From Comamonas sp. BIGb0124 (GTDB taxonomy: Bacteria; Pseudomonadota; Gammaproteobacteria; Burkholderiales; Burkholderiaceae_C), in assembly GCF_003752175.1 (NCBI RefSeq), contig NZ_RJVF01000008.1, positions 1 to 64,000 of the forward strand: a stretch of DNA of 64,000 bases, read 5' to 3'. The notes under the pieces were generated by a model. The model saw only the letters and a list, made by a program, of their open reading frames with translations. It was not told the DNA's origin and did not search any database. Below, one piece after another: positions 8,772 through 17,981 of this stretch. The translations under genes were made by a program, and so were the position numbers. The stretch's first letter is position 1, and each line of letters starts with the position of its first letter.

Positions 8772-9122
8772 TCAGAAGCCGCGGCTGGGGACCTTCTTGG
8801 CCTGCTCCGAACCCGGGCGGAAATGATCCGAAGGGGGCGGGACATACTTGGTGTTCATGTTCGAGAACTGAGGCGGCTGCACGGCGTTCTGGGAGCGAAT
8901 GGTCCGGGGCCAGGCTTCGCCCGCCGGGGTGAGCTCGTAGGCGTCGGTGCCGCAGGGGGTGACGAGCCGGTCTCTCATCAAGCGCCTCATCACACTCAGG
9001 GCCGAAGCCTCGGTCAATCCCATCTGGGTACAGATTTCGGGTGTGTCGACAGCGGCCGCCTTGCCTTGAAGCAGGCGCAGCACCTTGGAGGCGACAGTGC
9101 CCATGTCTTGCGTTTTGGTCAT
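8772..9122 (-). CDS. Small winged-helix DNA-binding protein
   Basis: A 116-residue protein. Residues about 5-75 look like a winged helix-turn-helix: VASKVLRLLQGK, then TPEICTQMGLTEASALSVMR (recognition region), then RLVTPCGTDAYELTPAGEAW as the wing. The last 40 residues are rich in Pro, Asn and Ser and probably disordered. It resembles MarR/ArsR-like single-domain regulators without a recognisable ligand domain. It is convergent with the hydrolase gene; its target is unknown. Confidence 0.55.
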   Translation of the reverse strand: MTKTQDMGTVASKVLRLLQGKAAAVDTPEICTQMGLTEASALSVMRRLMRDRLVTPCGTDAYELTPAGEAWPRTIRSQNAVQPPQFSNMNTKYVPPPSDHFRPGSEQAKKVPSRGF

Positions 9123-9413
9123 GCGGATCGTTTGCGCGGTGAAGGCGCTCCTTGGCTTGTGAGACTACGGCTCGCATCTCAAAGCACACCGACCAGATCC
9201 GTCACGCGGCGGCTGGAGGGAATGTCGATCCTCCGAAGAGTGGTCTATGTGCGAGGCTCATCGGACATCATGCCCGATTTTCCTGGCTGCCACCGGTTTT
9301 TGTGCAGTCCTTCACGAGTCGCGTTCAACGGCGGCGGGCGGCCCGGCCGGCAGGCTGTCGCAGGCCCAGGCGCCTCGACGCCGAAGCGAGGGCGTGCCTG
9401 ATGCGTCGTTTCA

Positions 9414-10301
9414 TCAGGTCAGATCGTGGAACTCGCGGCTCAGGTGCGCGGCCAACTGGGCGGCTGCCGCGCTGGGTGCGTCCTGCGCGTTGACATACAG
9501 CATGAAGCTTCGCTTGGCGGCAGGCGCGGCCAGGGGAATCATCGCCAGCGTGTAGGGCAGGAGCAGCGGGCGGGTGAAGCCCGGGCCGAACAGCACGCCT
9601 TCGTTTTCCGAAGCCAGCGCCAGGGCGGTGCTGAAGTGCCCGACATCGACCGTGTGCTCGAACTGCAACTGGTAACCGGCGTCGCGTGCCAGCCAGCCTG
9701 CGCCGCGTTTGTCGACCAGGAAGATCTTCTCGCCGTCGAGCTCCTTCCACTGCACGGATTGGCGGCTGGCAAAACGATGATGGATCGAGCACACCAGGTA
9801 CAGCGTCGAGGCAAACAAGGGCGTGGCCTGCAGATCGTCGTCGCACAGCCGCTGCGGGCCGATGCCCATGTCGACTTCCTTGCGCAGCAGCAGGCCCTGG
9901 AAGTTGTCATACAGCGCGGGTACCTGCACCACCTCGATCTGCGGCCATTGCGCGCGAAAACGGGTCAAGGCAGGCGGCATCAGCGTGCAGCTCAGCAACT
10001 GCGTGGTCGCAATGCGGACCCGGCCCGAGCGTTGCAGGCGGATGTCCTCGATGGCGTGCACCGTGGCCTCGTGCTGTTCGAGCATGGTGGTGGCCACTGC
10101 GAGCAAGCGGGAGCCCTCGGCGGTCAGGCGCAGGGCACGCGTGGTGCGGTCGAAGACCCGGAAACCGACTTCCTGCTCCAGCGTCTTGATGCTCACGCTC
10201 AGCGCGGCGCTGGTGAGGTGCAGCAGCCGCGAGGCCTCGACCAGGCTGCCGGCATGGGCCACGGTGACGAAAACCTTCAGTTGGCGTGTCGAGATGTTCA
10301 T
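9414..10301 (-). CDS. LysR-family transcriptional regulator
   Basis: A 295-residue LysR protein. The N-terminal helix-turn-helix is MNISTRQLKVFVTVAHAGSL followed by VEASRLLHLTSAALSVSIKT and VFDRTTRALRLTAEGSRLL. The C-terminal part is the usual effector-binding domain. It faces the HpcH/HpaI aldolase gene across 151 bp and is the natural regulator of that catabolic cluster. An inverted repeat in the shared promoter region is a candidate binding site. Confidence 0.93.
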   Translation of the reverse strand: MNISTRQLKVFVTVAHAGSLVEASRLLHLTSAALSVSIKTLEQEVGFRVFDRTTRALRLTAEGSRLLAVATTMLEQHEATVHAIEDIRLQRSGRVRIATTQLLSCTLMPPALTRFRAQWPQIEVVQVPALYDNFQGLLLRKEVDMGIGPQRLCDDDLQATPLFASTLYLVCSIHHRFASRQSVQWKELDGEKIFLVDKRGAGWLARDAGYQLQFEHTVDVGHFSTALALASENEGVLFGPGFTRPLLLPYTLAMIPLAAPAAKRSFMLYVNAQDAPSAAAAQLAAHLSREFHDLT

Positions 10302-10372
10302 GGGAGGAATGCCAGACAGGGCAGGGCTGCGCCAAACGGCGCAGCGGCATCGATTGTTAGATGATGTTTAAG

Positions 10373-10394
10373 AATCGACAAATTTAATTCGATT
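10373..10394. promoter_or_regulatory. Candidate LysR operator
   Basis: The 22-bp element AATCGA-N10-TCGATT has perfect 6-bp arms and a fully AT-biased spacer. It sits in the 151-bp region between the LysR gene and the divergent aldolase gene, 59 bp before the aldolase start. Spacing and symmetry fit a LysR activation or repression site; binding is inferred. Confidence 0.45.
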
Positions 10395-10452
10395 TCGTTT
10401 TTGAATCAACCCGCTTAAATTCACGTCATACCTACCCCGAAACGGAGACAAC

Positions 10453-11223
10453 GTGAGAAAAAATCCCTTGAAGGCCATCTGGGCACGCGGCGGCGTGGCA
10501 GTCAGCGCCTGGCTGTCCATTCCTTCCAGCCTGGCCGCCGAAACCCTGGGCCATCTGGGCTACGACGCGGCGACACTCGACCTGCAGCACGGCATGATCA
10601 GCTTCGAGCAGGCGCTGGGCATGTTCCAGGCCCTCAGCGCGACACCGGCCATGCCCATGGCGCGGCTCGCGGGCAACGACCCGACGTCGATCTGCCGGGT
10701 GCTCGACGCGGGCGCCTACAGCGTGATCTGTCCCATGATCTCGAGCGCCGAGGAAGCCCGGGCCTTTGTCTCGGCCTGCCGCTACGCGCCGTTGGGCACA
10801 CGCTCGTATGCACCGGTGCGCGGGCAACTGTACGGCGGGTCGGATTACTTTCCGCACGCCAACGAAGAGATCGTGAAGATGGCCATGATCGAGACCCGAG
10901 GCGGCCTCGACGCGCTCGACGAGATCCTGGCGGTGGAAGGGCTCGACGGCATCTTCGTCGGTCCCAACGACCTGGCCATTGCCCTGGGCCAGCCTCCGTC
11001 GAGCGAATCCGACCATCCGGATGTGCGGAACGCCATTCACACCATCTGCACCCGCACCCGTGCGAAGGGCAAAGTGGCTGGCATCCTCTGCTCGGGGCCC
11101 CAGGCGGCCTTGCAGCGCATCGAGCAGGGATTCAACTTCGTGACCTGCGGCGGCGACATCGGATTGCTGACCAAGGTGTCGCGCGAATCCGTGGCGGCGG
11201 TTCACGCCGGCCTGCCGGCTTGA
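10453..11223 (+). CDS. HpcH/HpaI family aldolase (citrate-lyase-like TIM barrel)
   Basis: The 256-residue protein starts at GTG 10453, with GGAG 5 bases upstream. Family motifs are visible: ATLDLQHG (the His that acts in base catalysis), PMISSAEEARAFVSACRYAP, KMAMIETRGGLDALDE (metal-binding Glu) and IFVGPNDLAIALG (metal-binding Asp). Such class II aldolases cleave 4-hydroxy-2-oxo acids such as 4-hydroxy-2-oxoheptanedioate or 2-keto-3-deoxy sugar acids to pyruvate plus an aldehyde. It heads a cluster with a Bug receptor, SDR and Gfo/Idh oxidoreductase, so it probably performs the final cleavage step of a hydroxy/sugar-acid pathway. Confidence 0.9.
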   Translation: MRKNPLKAIWARGGVAVSAWLSIPSSLAAETLGHLGYDAATLDLQHGMISFEQALGMFQALSATPAMPMARLAGNDPTSICRVLDAGAYSVICPMISSAEEARAFVSACRYAPLGTRSYAPVRGQLYGGSDYFPHANEEIVKMAMIETRGGLDALDEILAVEGLDGIFVGPNDLAIALGQPPSSESDHPDVRNAIHTICTRTRAKGKVAGILCSGPQAALQRIEQGFNFVTCGGDIGLLTKVSRESVAAVHAGLPA

Positions 11224-11307
11224 GCCGCAGGGCCCGGTATGCCCGGCCCGAACCGACGCGAAATACAAGACAGAAAAAATGCAGAAAAAGACAGGAGACA
11301 AGACATC

Positions 11308-12330
11308 ATGATCCATCGTGCTTTTGCGGCGCCTCGGCGCCACTTCAACGGCTGTGCGCTGGCCGCCGCCGCCGCGGTCTCGGGCCTGCTGGCCTGCTCC
11401 CCGGCCGTCGCGGCCGAGGACATCGCAGCGTGGCCCTCCAAGCCCGTCAAGCTCATCGTGCACTCCACCGCCGGTGGCGCTTCGGATGTGCAGGCTCGAC
11501 TCCTTGCCGATGGCCTTCGCCAGAAATGGGGGCAGCCGGTCATCATCGACAACCGTGCCGGGGCCAACGGGCTGATCGCCACGCAGGCTCTCAAGGCCGC
11601 CCCTGCAGACGGCTACACGCTCATGCAGACGGCCACCGGCCCGGTGGCGATGAACGTGTTGATGCACGGCAAGGCCTATGACCCGGCGCAGGCCTTCGCG
11701 GCCATCGCCCCCGTCGCCAGCACCTACATGATCGTGGTGGCCGGGGTCAACCAGCCCTACGACGACCTGGCAGGACTGGCTGCGTATTCCAAGGCCACGC
11801 CGGGCAAGGTCTCGTACGCCAGCGCGGGCGTGGGCGCGGTGCCGCACATCGGGACCGAGTTCGTCAATCTCAAGCTCGACGGCGGGCTCACGCACGTTCC
11901 CTATCGGGGCGAGTCGCAGTTCATTCCGGATCTGCTGTCTGGCACGGTGTCGTCGGCCATGATGATCGCGGGTTCGGCTCTGCCGCTGATCAAGTCGGGC
12001 AAGCTCAAGCCGCTGGCGGTCACCGCCAGCCGCCGCAGTCCCGCCTTGCCCGATGTCAAGACGCTGGACGAGCAGGGCGTGGGGGCCACGCTGCCCCTGT
12101 GGTGGGGGTTCATCGCACCGACCGGTACGCCGCCCGCCATCCTGGACAAGGTCAATCGCGATCTGCGCGAGGTTCTGGCCGACCCGGCGCTGCGCAAGCG
12201 TTATGCGGATATGGTGCTCGAAGTGCCGCCCGAGTCGACACCGGCGCAGTTTCAGGCGTCGATGGTCGACGAAGCGGCGAAGTGGGCCGACATGGTCCGC
12301 AAGACCCGCATCACGCTCACAGCGGAATGA
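11308..12330 (+). CDS. Bug-family (TctC) periplasmic solute receptor
   Basis: A 340-residue tripartite tricarboxylate transporter receptor. ATG 11308 follows a GGAG site and opens a signal peptide ending SPAVAAEDI. The Bug signature is clear: WPSKPVKLIVHSTAGGASDV, then VIIDNRAGANGLIATQALKA, then ADGYTLMQT. These proteins bind carboxylates and related small acids or cyclic compounds. No TctA/TctB membrane genes are present here, which is common for the greatly expanded Bug families of Burkholderiales. It is co-transcribed with the aldolase (84 bp) and the SDR gene. Confidence 0.93.
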   Translation: MIHRAFAAPRRHFNGCALAAAAAVSGLLACSPAVAAEDIAAWPSKPVKLIVHSTAGGASDVQARLLADGLRQKWGQPVIIDNRAGANGLIATQALKAAPADGYTLMQTATGPVAMNVLMHGKAYDPAQAFAAIAPVASTYMIVVAGVNQPYDDLAGLAAYSKATPGKVSYASAGVGAVPHIGTEFVNLKLDGGLTHVPYRGESQFIPDLLSGTVSSAMMIAGSALPLIKSGKLKPLAVTASRRSPALPDVKTLDEQGVGATLPLWWGFIAPTGTPPAILDKVNRDLREVLADPALRKRYADMVLEVPPESTPAQFQASMVDEAAKWADMVRKTRITLTAE

Positions 12331-12341
12331 AGGAATCGCGC

Positions 12342-13181
12342 ATGCATTTTTTCAGTGGCAAAACGGTGGTCGTCGCTGCCGTTTCGACTCCCGCAGGCAG
12401 CGGCTTCGTGGCGGGGCCGCAAGTGTCGGCCCATCTGGGCAGGGCCTGTGCACTGGCCTTCAGCGCCAGAGGGGCGAGGGTCTGGGCCATCGACACGGAT
12501 GCCGGCGCGCTGGCCGCGTTGGCGCGTGAGGCCCGCCGTCACGGCGGGTGGCTCGAGACCATCGAAGCCGACCCTTGCGACCCGCAGGCGCTGGCCCAGG
12601 CCGCCGAACTCTGCAGCCGTGACGGAACGTCGGTCCACGCCTTGATCAACTGCCAGGCCCAAGCCGTCGTGGGCACCCTCGAAACGACCTCGGCACAGGC
12701 CTGGCAACGGGCGCTGGAGGTCAACCTGCTCGGTCCCATCCACGCCACGCAGGCTTTTCTGGGCTTGCTCAAGCGTGCCGGCGGTGCTGCAGTGGTTCAT
12801 GTCGGATCGGTGGATGGAACGCTGGGCAATCCCCAGTTGCCCACCTATTCGGTGGCCAAGGGCGGACTGGTGCCGTTGACCCATCTGATGGCCGACGAGT
12901 TTGCGGCGCATGGCATCCGTGTCAACTGCGTGGCCCGGGCCATGACAGCCGACCGGGGCGTCGGTCTGCCGGCTGCCTTTGTGCCTCTGGTTGCACAGAC
13001 CCCGATGGGGCGACCCGGCTACCCCGAGGAAGTCGCATCGGCCGTGTGTTTCCTCGCCTCGGACGAGGCCACCTACGTCACGGGCGTCGTCCTGCCCGTC
13101 GACGGTGGCCGCACGGCCCTCACCCCGGGAACGCGCAGATCCGGCCCGGCACCGGCCCAGGGCCCCGAGACGCCCCGCTGA
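12342..13181 (+). CDS. SDR-family oxidoreductase with altered nucleotide-binding motif
   Basis: A 279-residue short-chain dehydrogenase/reductase. The catalytic Ser (VVHVGSVDG) and YxxxK (LPTYSVAKGGLVPLTHL) are present, as are NCVARAM and the C-terminal VTGVVLPVDGG. The Rossmann glycine motif is unusual: instead of TGxxxGIG there is STPAGSGFVAGPQVSAHLGR, and the NNAG motif is replaced by INCQAQA. AAGGA sits 7 bases before ATG 12342; an in-frame ATG at 12327 overlaps the previous stop. It probably oxidises a hydroxyl group of the cluster's substrate. Confidence 0.85.
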   Translation: MHFFSGKTVVVAAVSTPAGSGFVAGPQVSAHLGRACALAFSARGARVWAIDTDAGALAALAREARRHGGWLETIEADPCDPQALAQAAELCSRDGTSVHALINCQAQAVVGTLETTSAQAWQRALEVNLLGPIHATQAFLGLLKRAGGAAVVHVGSVDGTLGNPQLPTYSVAKGGLVPLTHLMADEFAAHGIRVNCVARAMTADRGVGLPAAFVPLVAQTPMGRPGYPEEVASAVCFLASDEATYVTGVVLPVDGGRTALTPGTRRSGPAPAQGPETPR

Positions 13182-13234
13182 TTCTTCCATCGGCTTCGAC
13201 CACTCGTGCGGCTCGTCCGCGTTCAGGAACCTTC

Positions 13235-14299
13235 ATGTCTTCTTCTTTTGCCTTCAGCGGCCAGCCCTTGCGTGTGGGCGTGCTCGGCTGCGCCAATATC
13301 GCCCGCCAATTCATTCGCGATGTGCGCGGCAGCACGCGCCTGGTGGTGACGACCGTGGCCAGCCGCCAGGCCGACAACGCCCAGACCTTTGCACGCGAGA
13401 ATCAAGTCGAGCGGGCGCTCGGCAGCTACGAGGCCCTGCTGGCCGACCCCGACGTCGATGCCATCTACCTGCCCTTGCCCAACAGCCTGCATGCGCCTTG
13501 GGCCATCGCGGCCGTCCGTGCAGGCAAACATGTGCTGTGCGAAAAACCGCTGGCGCTGAATCTGCACGAGGCCCGGCAGATGGCCGAAGCCGCAGCACAG
13601 CACGGTGTGGTGTTGCTCGAGAGTTATCCCTACGCACACCAGCCCCAGACGCAGGCTCTGCTGGGCCTGGTGCGGGACGGCAGCATCGGCGAGGTGGTGT
13701 CGGTGTCCGCCAGCTTCGGTTTTTCAGCGGGCAACCCGCAGACCAACATCCGTTTTCAACCGAGTCTCGGCGGCGGGGCGTTGCTCGATGCCGGGAGCTA
13801 CCCGGTCAGCCTGATCCGGCTGGTGATGGGCGAGGCGCCACGCCGTGTGCTGGCCATGGCCAGCTATGCCTCCAGCGATGTCGACATGCGCACCGCCGCG
13901 CTGCTGGAGTATGCAGACGGCCGGCATGCCATGCTGTCGTGCGCCATGGACACGGCCAATCACCGGCACGCCGTGATCGCCGGCCGCAAGGGCACCATCG
14001 AAACGGAGTATCTCAATCACGCCAGCGACCGGCCCGAGGGCGATGCGCACGGCTATCTGCCCAGCCTGCTGAGAATCCGGCGTGGCACGCTGCAGAGCCT
14101 GCCGTTCGAAGCGGTCTCGACGCCCAGCGGCAGCGGTTTCCGGTTTGCTGCGGAAGCCTTTGCGGATCTGGTCGCGCGCCACGACCTGGCCGCGGCGCAG
14201 CAGGCCGCACGGGCCAGCATCGACATCGCCGCGACGCTGGATGCCATTGCCCTCAGTGCGAGGACGGGGCAGGCGGTCGAGCTGCGTATCGACGCTTAG
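13235..14299 (+). CDS. Gfo/Idh/MocA-family NAD(P)-dependent oxidoreductase
   Basis: A 354-residue oxidoreductase starting MSSSFAFSGQPLRVGVLGCA. The N-terminal Rossmann domain has GVLGCANIARQFI, and the family-defining lysine occurs in GKHVLCEKPLALN. Residues 130-350 form the alpha/beta substrate domain (ESYPYAHQP, then GGGALLDAGSYPVSL). Members oxidise or reduce sugars, inositols and their derivatives. It is the last plus-strand gene of the aldolase cluster, 53 bp after the SDR gene, and meets the shikimate-dehydrogenase-like gene tail to tail. Confidence 0.9.
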   Translation: MSSSFAFSGQPLRVGVLGCANIARQFIRDVRGSTRLVVTTVASRQADNAQTFARENQVERALGSYEALLADPDVDAIYLPLPNSLHAPWAIAAVRAGKHVLCEKPLALNLHEARQMAEAAAQHGVVLLESYPYAHQPQTQALLGLVRDGSIGEVVSVSASFGFSAGNPQTNIRFQPSLGGGALLDAGSYPVSLIRLVMGEAPRRVLAMASYASSDVDMRTAALLEYADGRHAMLSCAMDTANHRHAVIAGRKGTIETEYLNHASDRPEGDAHGYLPSLLRIRRGTLQSLPFEAVSTPSGSGFRFAAEAFADLVARHDLAAAQQAARASIDIAATLDAIALSARTGQAVELRIDA

Positions 14300-14325
14300 G
14301 GCGGGCGGACCGCTCTGTGTGCGGC

Positions 14326-15165
14326 TCAGGCACGCGCCAGGCCAGCCGCTTTCGCCACCTGCCCATCGTCCGGCCGGATGCCGGTGTAGAGCACGAACTG
14401 CTCGAGTGCCTGCAGCACGGCGACGTCGGCGCCCGAAATGCGCTGCCGGCCCAGGCGCGACGCGGCCTGCATGAGCGGCGTTTCCACCGGCGTCGCCACG
14501 ACGTCGAAGACCACCTCGGCGCGCGCCACCTGATCGACAGAGAACGCCAGCCGGTCGGCATCGGCACCCGCCATGCCCAGGGGCGTCGCGTTGATGAGCA
14601 GGGCCGCATCGAGGCCTTCTGCCTCCGGCGCCCAGTCGTAGCCGTAGCTGCGGGCCAGTTCGCGTCCGACGCCTTCGTTGCGCGCCACGATCGTCCCGCT
14701 CCGATGGCCCCGATCACGCAGCGCGGCTGCCACGGCCTTGGCCATGCCGCCCGCGCCGCGCAAGACAAACGGCGTGGCTGCCGCGATGCCCGCGCGATTC
14801 AGCAGCTCGGCCACGGCGCTGTAGTCGGTGTTGTAGCCCGTCAGATGGCCGGCGTCGTTGACGATCGTGTTGACGCTATCGATGGCGGCGGCAGACGCAT
14901 CGAGTCGGTCGAGCAGGGGGATCACCGCTTCCTTGAAGGGCATCGAAATCGCACAGCCCCGGATACCCAGCGCCTTTACGCCGCCGATCGCGGCAGCCAG
15001 ATCGGTAGTAGTGAACGCCTTGTACACAAAGTCCAGTCCGAGCATCTCGTAGAGGGCATTGTGGAAACGAGAGCCGAAGCGTCCGGGCCTTGCGGCCAGC
15101 GACATGCAGAGTTGGGTTGCGGGACCGATCGGCGGCTTGGCGGGAGGGTGAGCTTCTTGTGTCAT
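14326..15165 (-). CDS. Shikimate 5-dehydrogenase-like protein (SdhL / HI0607 type)
   Basis: The 279-residue protein starts at ATG 15165. It closely follows the Haemophilus HI0607 subgroup of the shikimate dehydrogenase family rather than biosynthetic AroE: TQLCMSLAARPGRFGSRFHN, then VYKAFTT, GIRGCAISMPFKEAVIPLLD (catalytic Lys), ESVNT-like DSVNTIVND, and GYNTDYSA. The NADP-binding loop is RGAGGMAKAVAAAL. The subgroup reduces or oxidises shikimate poorly in vitro and its role is unclear. It is convergent with the Gfo/Idh gene and divergent from katE, so it may belong to either neighbourhood or stand alone. Confidence 0.85.
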   Translation of the reverse strand: MTQEAHPPAKPPIGPATQLCMSLAARPGRFGSRFHNALYEMLGLDFVYKAFTTTDLAAAIGGVKALGIRGCAISMPFKEAVIPLLDRLDASAAAIDSVNTIVNDAGHLTGYNTDYSAVAELLNRAGIAAATPFVLRGAGGMAKAVAAALRDRGHRSGTIVARNEGVGRELARSYGYDWAPEAEGLDAALLINATPLGMAGADADRLAFSVDQVARAEVVFDVVATPVETPLMQAASRLGRQRISGADVAVLQALEQFVLYTGIRPDDGQVAKAAGLARA

Positions 15166-15480
15166 CGCTGCATTCGGCCAGAAAGCCGAAAACCCAGTGA
15201 ACCCGGGGGAAACCCTGGGTCCCGCTCCGCGCGGCCGTTGCCAGCGGGCAGAGCCGCGTCGATCACGTCGGCGTAGTCTCGCGCCGACGCCAAGGCCATC
15301 TGCTTTCGGACAGTCGAGCCCTAGGGAAAGAAAGGGCTTTCCTGTAGCCTCGGACAGAGGAGTTGAGCCGCCCGTCGGGCGCTCCACAGTCGATGGGCGC
15401 AAGCCGGTGCGGTGCAGTTCCTGAGAACAAGTTGTGAGACCACGACTCGGATCGAAACACCCACGCCACAGGAGCGCCCC
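15166..15480. other. Divergent intergenic region, sdhL-like / katE
   Basis: These 315 bp separate two divergent genes and must hold both promoters. I see no strong sigma-70 boxes, no terminator and no small gene. The GC content stays high until about 15410, where the sequence becomes more mixed just before the catalase start. Confidence 0.5.
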
Positions 15481-17661
15481 ATGCCGAAGAAACCCGCCGC
15501 CGGAATTCCCAACGAAGCCCAGGCCTCGCCCGCATCCACGAACCCTCTCGACCAGGCCATTCCGGGCTCCGGCCGGCCCGCCGTGAAGACGCGGGTCGGG
15601 CAGGGCGGCGAAACCCACCAGGATGTCGACATGGGCAGCGGCCCTGGCGATGCGCAAGCCCACCTCACCGACAACTTCGGACACCGCATTTCGGACAACC
15701 AGAATTCGTTGAAGGCCGGCGAGCGGGGGCCGACGCTGCTCGAGGATTTTGTGCTGCGCGAGAAGATCTTCCATTTCGACCACGAGCGCATTCCCGAGCG
15801 CATCGTGCACGCACGCGGCTCGGGCGCCCACGGGGTGTTCGAATGCACACAGGCCATCCCGGAGCTCACCCAGGCCTCCATCTTCCAGAAGAAGGGCAAC
15901 AGCTGCCCGGTGTTCGTCCGTTTCTCGACCGTGGCCGGCGGCGCAGGCTCGGTCGACACGCCGCGCGACGTGCGCGGCTTCGCAGTCAAGTTCTACACGG
16001 ACGCGGGCAACTGGGACCTGGTCGGCAACAACATCCCGGTCTTCTTCATCCAGGACGCCATCAAGTTCCCCGACCTCATCCACAGCGTGAAGATGGAAGC
16101 CGACCGGGGATATCCGCAAGCCGCTTCGGCCCACGACACCTTCTGGGATTTCATCGGCCTGGTGCCCGAGTCCATGCACATGATCATGTGGGCGATGTCG
16201 GACCGGGCCATTCCACGCAGCCTGCGCATGATCGAAGGGTTCGGGGTGCACACCTTCCGTTTTGTGAATGCTCAGGGGGAGGGGCGTTTCGTCAAGTTCC
16301 ACTGGAAACCCGAGCTGGGCCTCGAGTCGACGACATGGGACGAAGCGGTCAAGATTGCCGGGGCCGATCCGGACTTCCACCGCCGCGATCTGTACGAGGC
16401 GATTGCCTCGGGTTCGCCGCCGTCGTGGAACCTGGGCGTGCAGGTGTTCGACGAGGCCTGGGCCGCGCGACAGCCTTACGACGTGCTGGATGCGACCAAA
16501 CTCATTCCCGAAGAAGACGTGCCCGTGCAAGTCATCGGCCGGCTGACGCTGGATCGCAATCCGTCCAACTTCTTTGCCGAGACCGAGCAGGTCGCTTTCC
16601 TGCCGTCCAACGTGATTCCAGGCATCGATTTCACGAACGATCCTTTGTTGCAGGGGCGCTTGTTTTCTTACCTCGACACCCAGAAATCGCGGCTCGGCAC
16701 CACCAACTTCCACCAGATTCCCATCAATGCGCCCAAGTGCCCGTTCCATAACTTCCAGCGCGACGGCATGATGCAGACGCTGGTGCCGACCGGGCGTGCC
16801 AACTACGAACCCAACAGCCTGCACGAGGCCGGCGAGGACAGCGGCCCCAGGGCCTGTCCCGAGACGGGTTTCACCTCGTTTCAAGAAAATGCCGAGCGCA
16901 ACGACGGCAATCACAAGTTGCGGCTGCGTCCCGAAGCGTTCGCCGACCACTACAGCCAGGCGCGCCAGTTCTTCCGGTCGCAGACCGCGAACGAACAGGC
17001 CCACATCGCCTCGGCGCTGGTCTTCGAGCTGTCCAAGGTATCGCTCGAGCATGTCCGCCTGCGCATCCTGGCCCGCTTGCGCCAGGTCGACGAATCGCTG
17101 GCCGCTCGCGTGGCCGACGGCCTCGGCATGCCGCTGCCCGACAAGGCTCCCGCCGCACGCGAGCCCATCGAGCTCAAGCCCTCGGACGCGCTGTCCATCC
17201 AGAAACAAGCAGGCAACGTCTGGACCGGCCGCAAGGTGGGCATTCTGTTTGCGCAGGGTTCCGACAAGGCCGCGATCGAAAAACTCAAGAAGTCCATCGA
17301 AAAAGCCGGAGGCACGGCATTTCTGGTGGCGCCCAAGGTGGGGGGCTTGCCCGTGAAGGGCGGCACGCTCAAGGCGGACGGCCAACTGGCAGGCTCGCCT
17401 TCGGTGCTGTTCGATGCGGTCGCCAGCATCCTCATGCCCGATCAGGCCCAGGCGCTGTGCAGCGATGCGGCAGCCGTCCAGTGGTTCATGGACGCGTATG
17501 GCCATTGCAAGACGATCGCGCATTGCGACGGCACCCGTGTCCTGCTCGAGAAAGCGGGTGTCGATGCGGGAGGCGAGGGCGTGGTCGCCATCGAGGCGCT
17601 GGTGAAGACCGGGCCGCGCCGGCATTGGTCTCGCGAACCGCAGGTCCGCGACCTGGCCTGA
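15481..17661 (+). CDS. katE: Monofunctional catalase HPII (large subunit, clade 2)
   Basis: A 726-residue catalase that decomposes hydrogen peroxide. It matches E. coli KatE in layout: a Pro/Gly-rich N-terminal arm, the core with the catalytic His in [14 protein letters not shown] and Asn in [20 protein letters not shown], and the heme-ligating Tyr in [14 protein letters not shown]. From about residue 575 there is the flavodoxin/GATase-like C-terminal domain ([20 protein letters not shown]) that marks large-subunit catalases. The start at ATG 15481 follows AGGAG at 15469-15473 and avoids a 23-codon upstream extension. It stands alone, with a terminator downstream. Confidence 0.97.
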   Translation: MPKKPAAGIPNEAQASPASTNPLDQAIPGSGRPAVKTRVGQGGETHQDVDMGSGPGDAQAHLTDNFGHRISDNQNSLKAGERGPTLLEDFVLREKIFHFDHERIPERIVHARGSGAHGVFECTQAIPELTQASIFQKKGNSCPVFVRFSTVAGGAGSVDTPRDVRGFAVKFYTDAGNWDLVGNNIPVFFIQDAIKFPDLIHSVKMEADRGYPQAASAHDTFWDFIGLVPESMHMIMWAMSDRAIPRSLRMIEGFGVHTFRFVNAQGEGRFVKFHWKPELGLESTTWDEAVKIAGADPDFHRRDLYEAIASGSPPSWNLGVQVFDEAWAARQPYDVLDATKLIPEEDVPVQVIGRLTLDRNPSNFFAETEQVAFLPSNVIPGIDFTNDPLLQGRLFSYLDTQKSRLGTTNFHQIPINAPKCPFHNFQRDGMMQTLVPTGRANYEPNSLHEAGEDSGPRACPETGFTSFQENAERNDGNHKLRLRPEAFADHYSQARQFFRSQTANEQAHIASALVFELSKVSLEHVRLRILARLRQVDESLAARVADGLGMPLPDKAPAAREPIELKPSDALSIQKQAGNVWTGRKVGILFAQGSDKAAIEKLKKSIEKAGGTAFLVAPKVGGLPVKGGTLKADGQLAGSPSVLFDAVASILMPDQAQALCSDAAAVQWFMDAYGHCKTIAHCDGTRVLLEKAGVDAGGEGVVAIEALVKTGPRRHWSREPQVRDLA

Positions 17662-17726
17662 TTCGGCCGAAGCTCTGAAACGAGCTTCGCCGCCGTCGAA
17701 GTCGGACGGCAAGCATCCCGGACCAC

Positions 17727-17764
17727 GACGGCAGCGTGCGGCACTCCCGCAACTGCCGTCTTTT
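17727..17764 (+). terminator. Rho-independent terminator after katE
   Basis: A long hairpin with outer arms GACGGCAG / CTGCCGTC and an inner stem TGCGG / CCGCA around a CACTC loop, followed by TTTT. It lies 66 bp after the katE stop. Confidence 0.8.
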
Positions 17765-17907
17765 CATTTGTGCGCCGCTTGCTGGCAGGGCGTTACGGCG
17801 TAGCCGGCCTGTGTCGCACCGGTGGGGCAGGCCTGCCCGCATCCGCCATCCTCTCGCTGTGGACATCGCTGTTGGTTGGACGAGACATTACACCTCGTTT
17901 ACATAAG

Positions 17908-17926
17908 ACTAATAATAATCATTTTT
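17908..17926 (+). promoter_or_regulatory. Fur box upstream of the siderophore receptor
   Basis: The 19-mer ACTAATAATAATCATTTTT matches the classic Fur consensus GATAATGATAATCATTATC at 14 positions, including the central AATCATT part. It sits in an AT-rich island (17884-17945) 56 bp before the receptor start, within a likely promoter (TTTACA at 17898). Iron-replete repression by Fur is inferred. Confidence 0.75.
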
Positions 17927-17981
17927 AGTTGTGTTAATAGAATCCGTCCTCTTCTAAAAACAATGTCGAGGGACACAACAC

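Noticed and set aside
14326-17712. Open frame of 1128 codons on the minus strand, longer than any real gene nearby
   Set aside because: Only its last 279 codons (the SdhL-like protein) look like protein. The rest is antisense to katE, rich in Arg, His and Gln, and without recognisable domains: a shadow of a high-GC gene.
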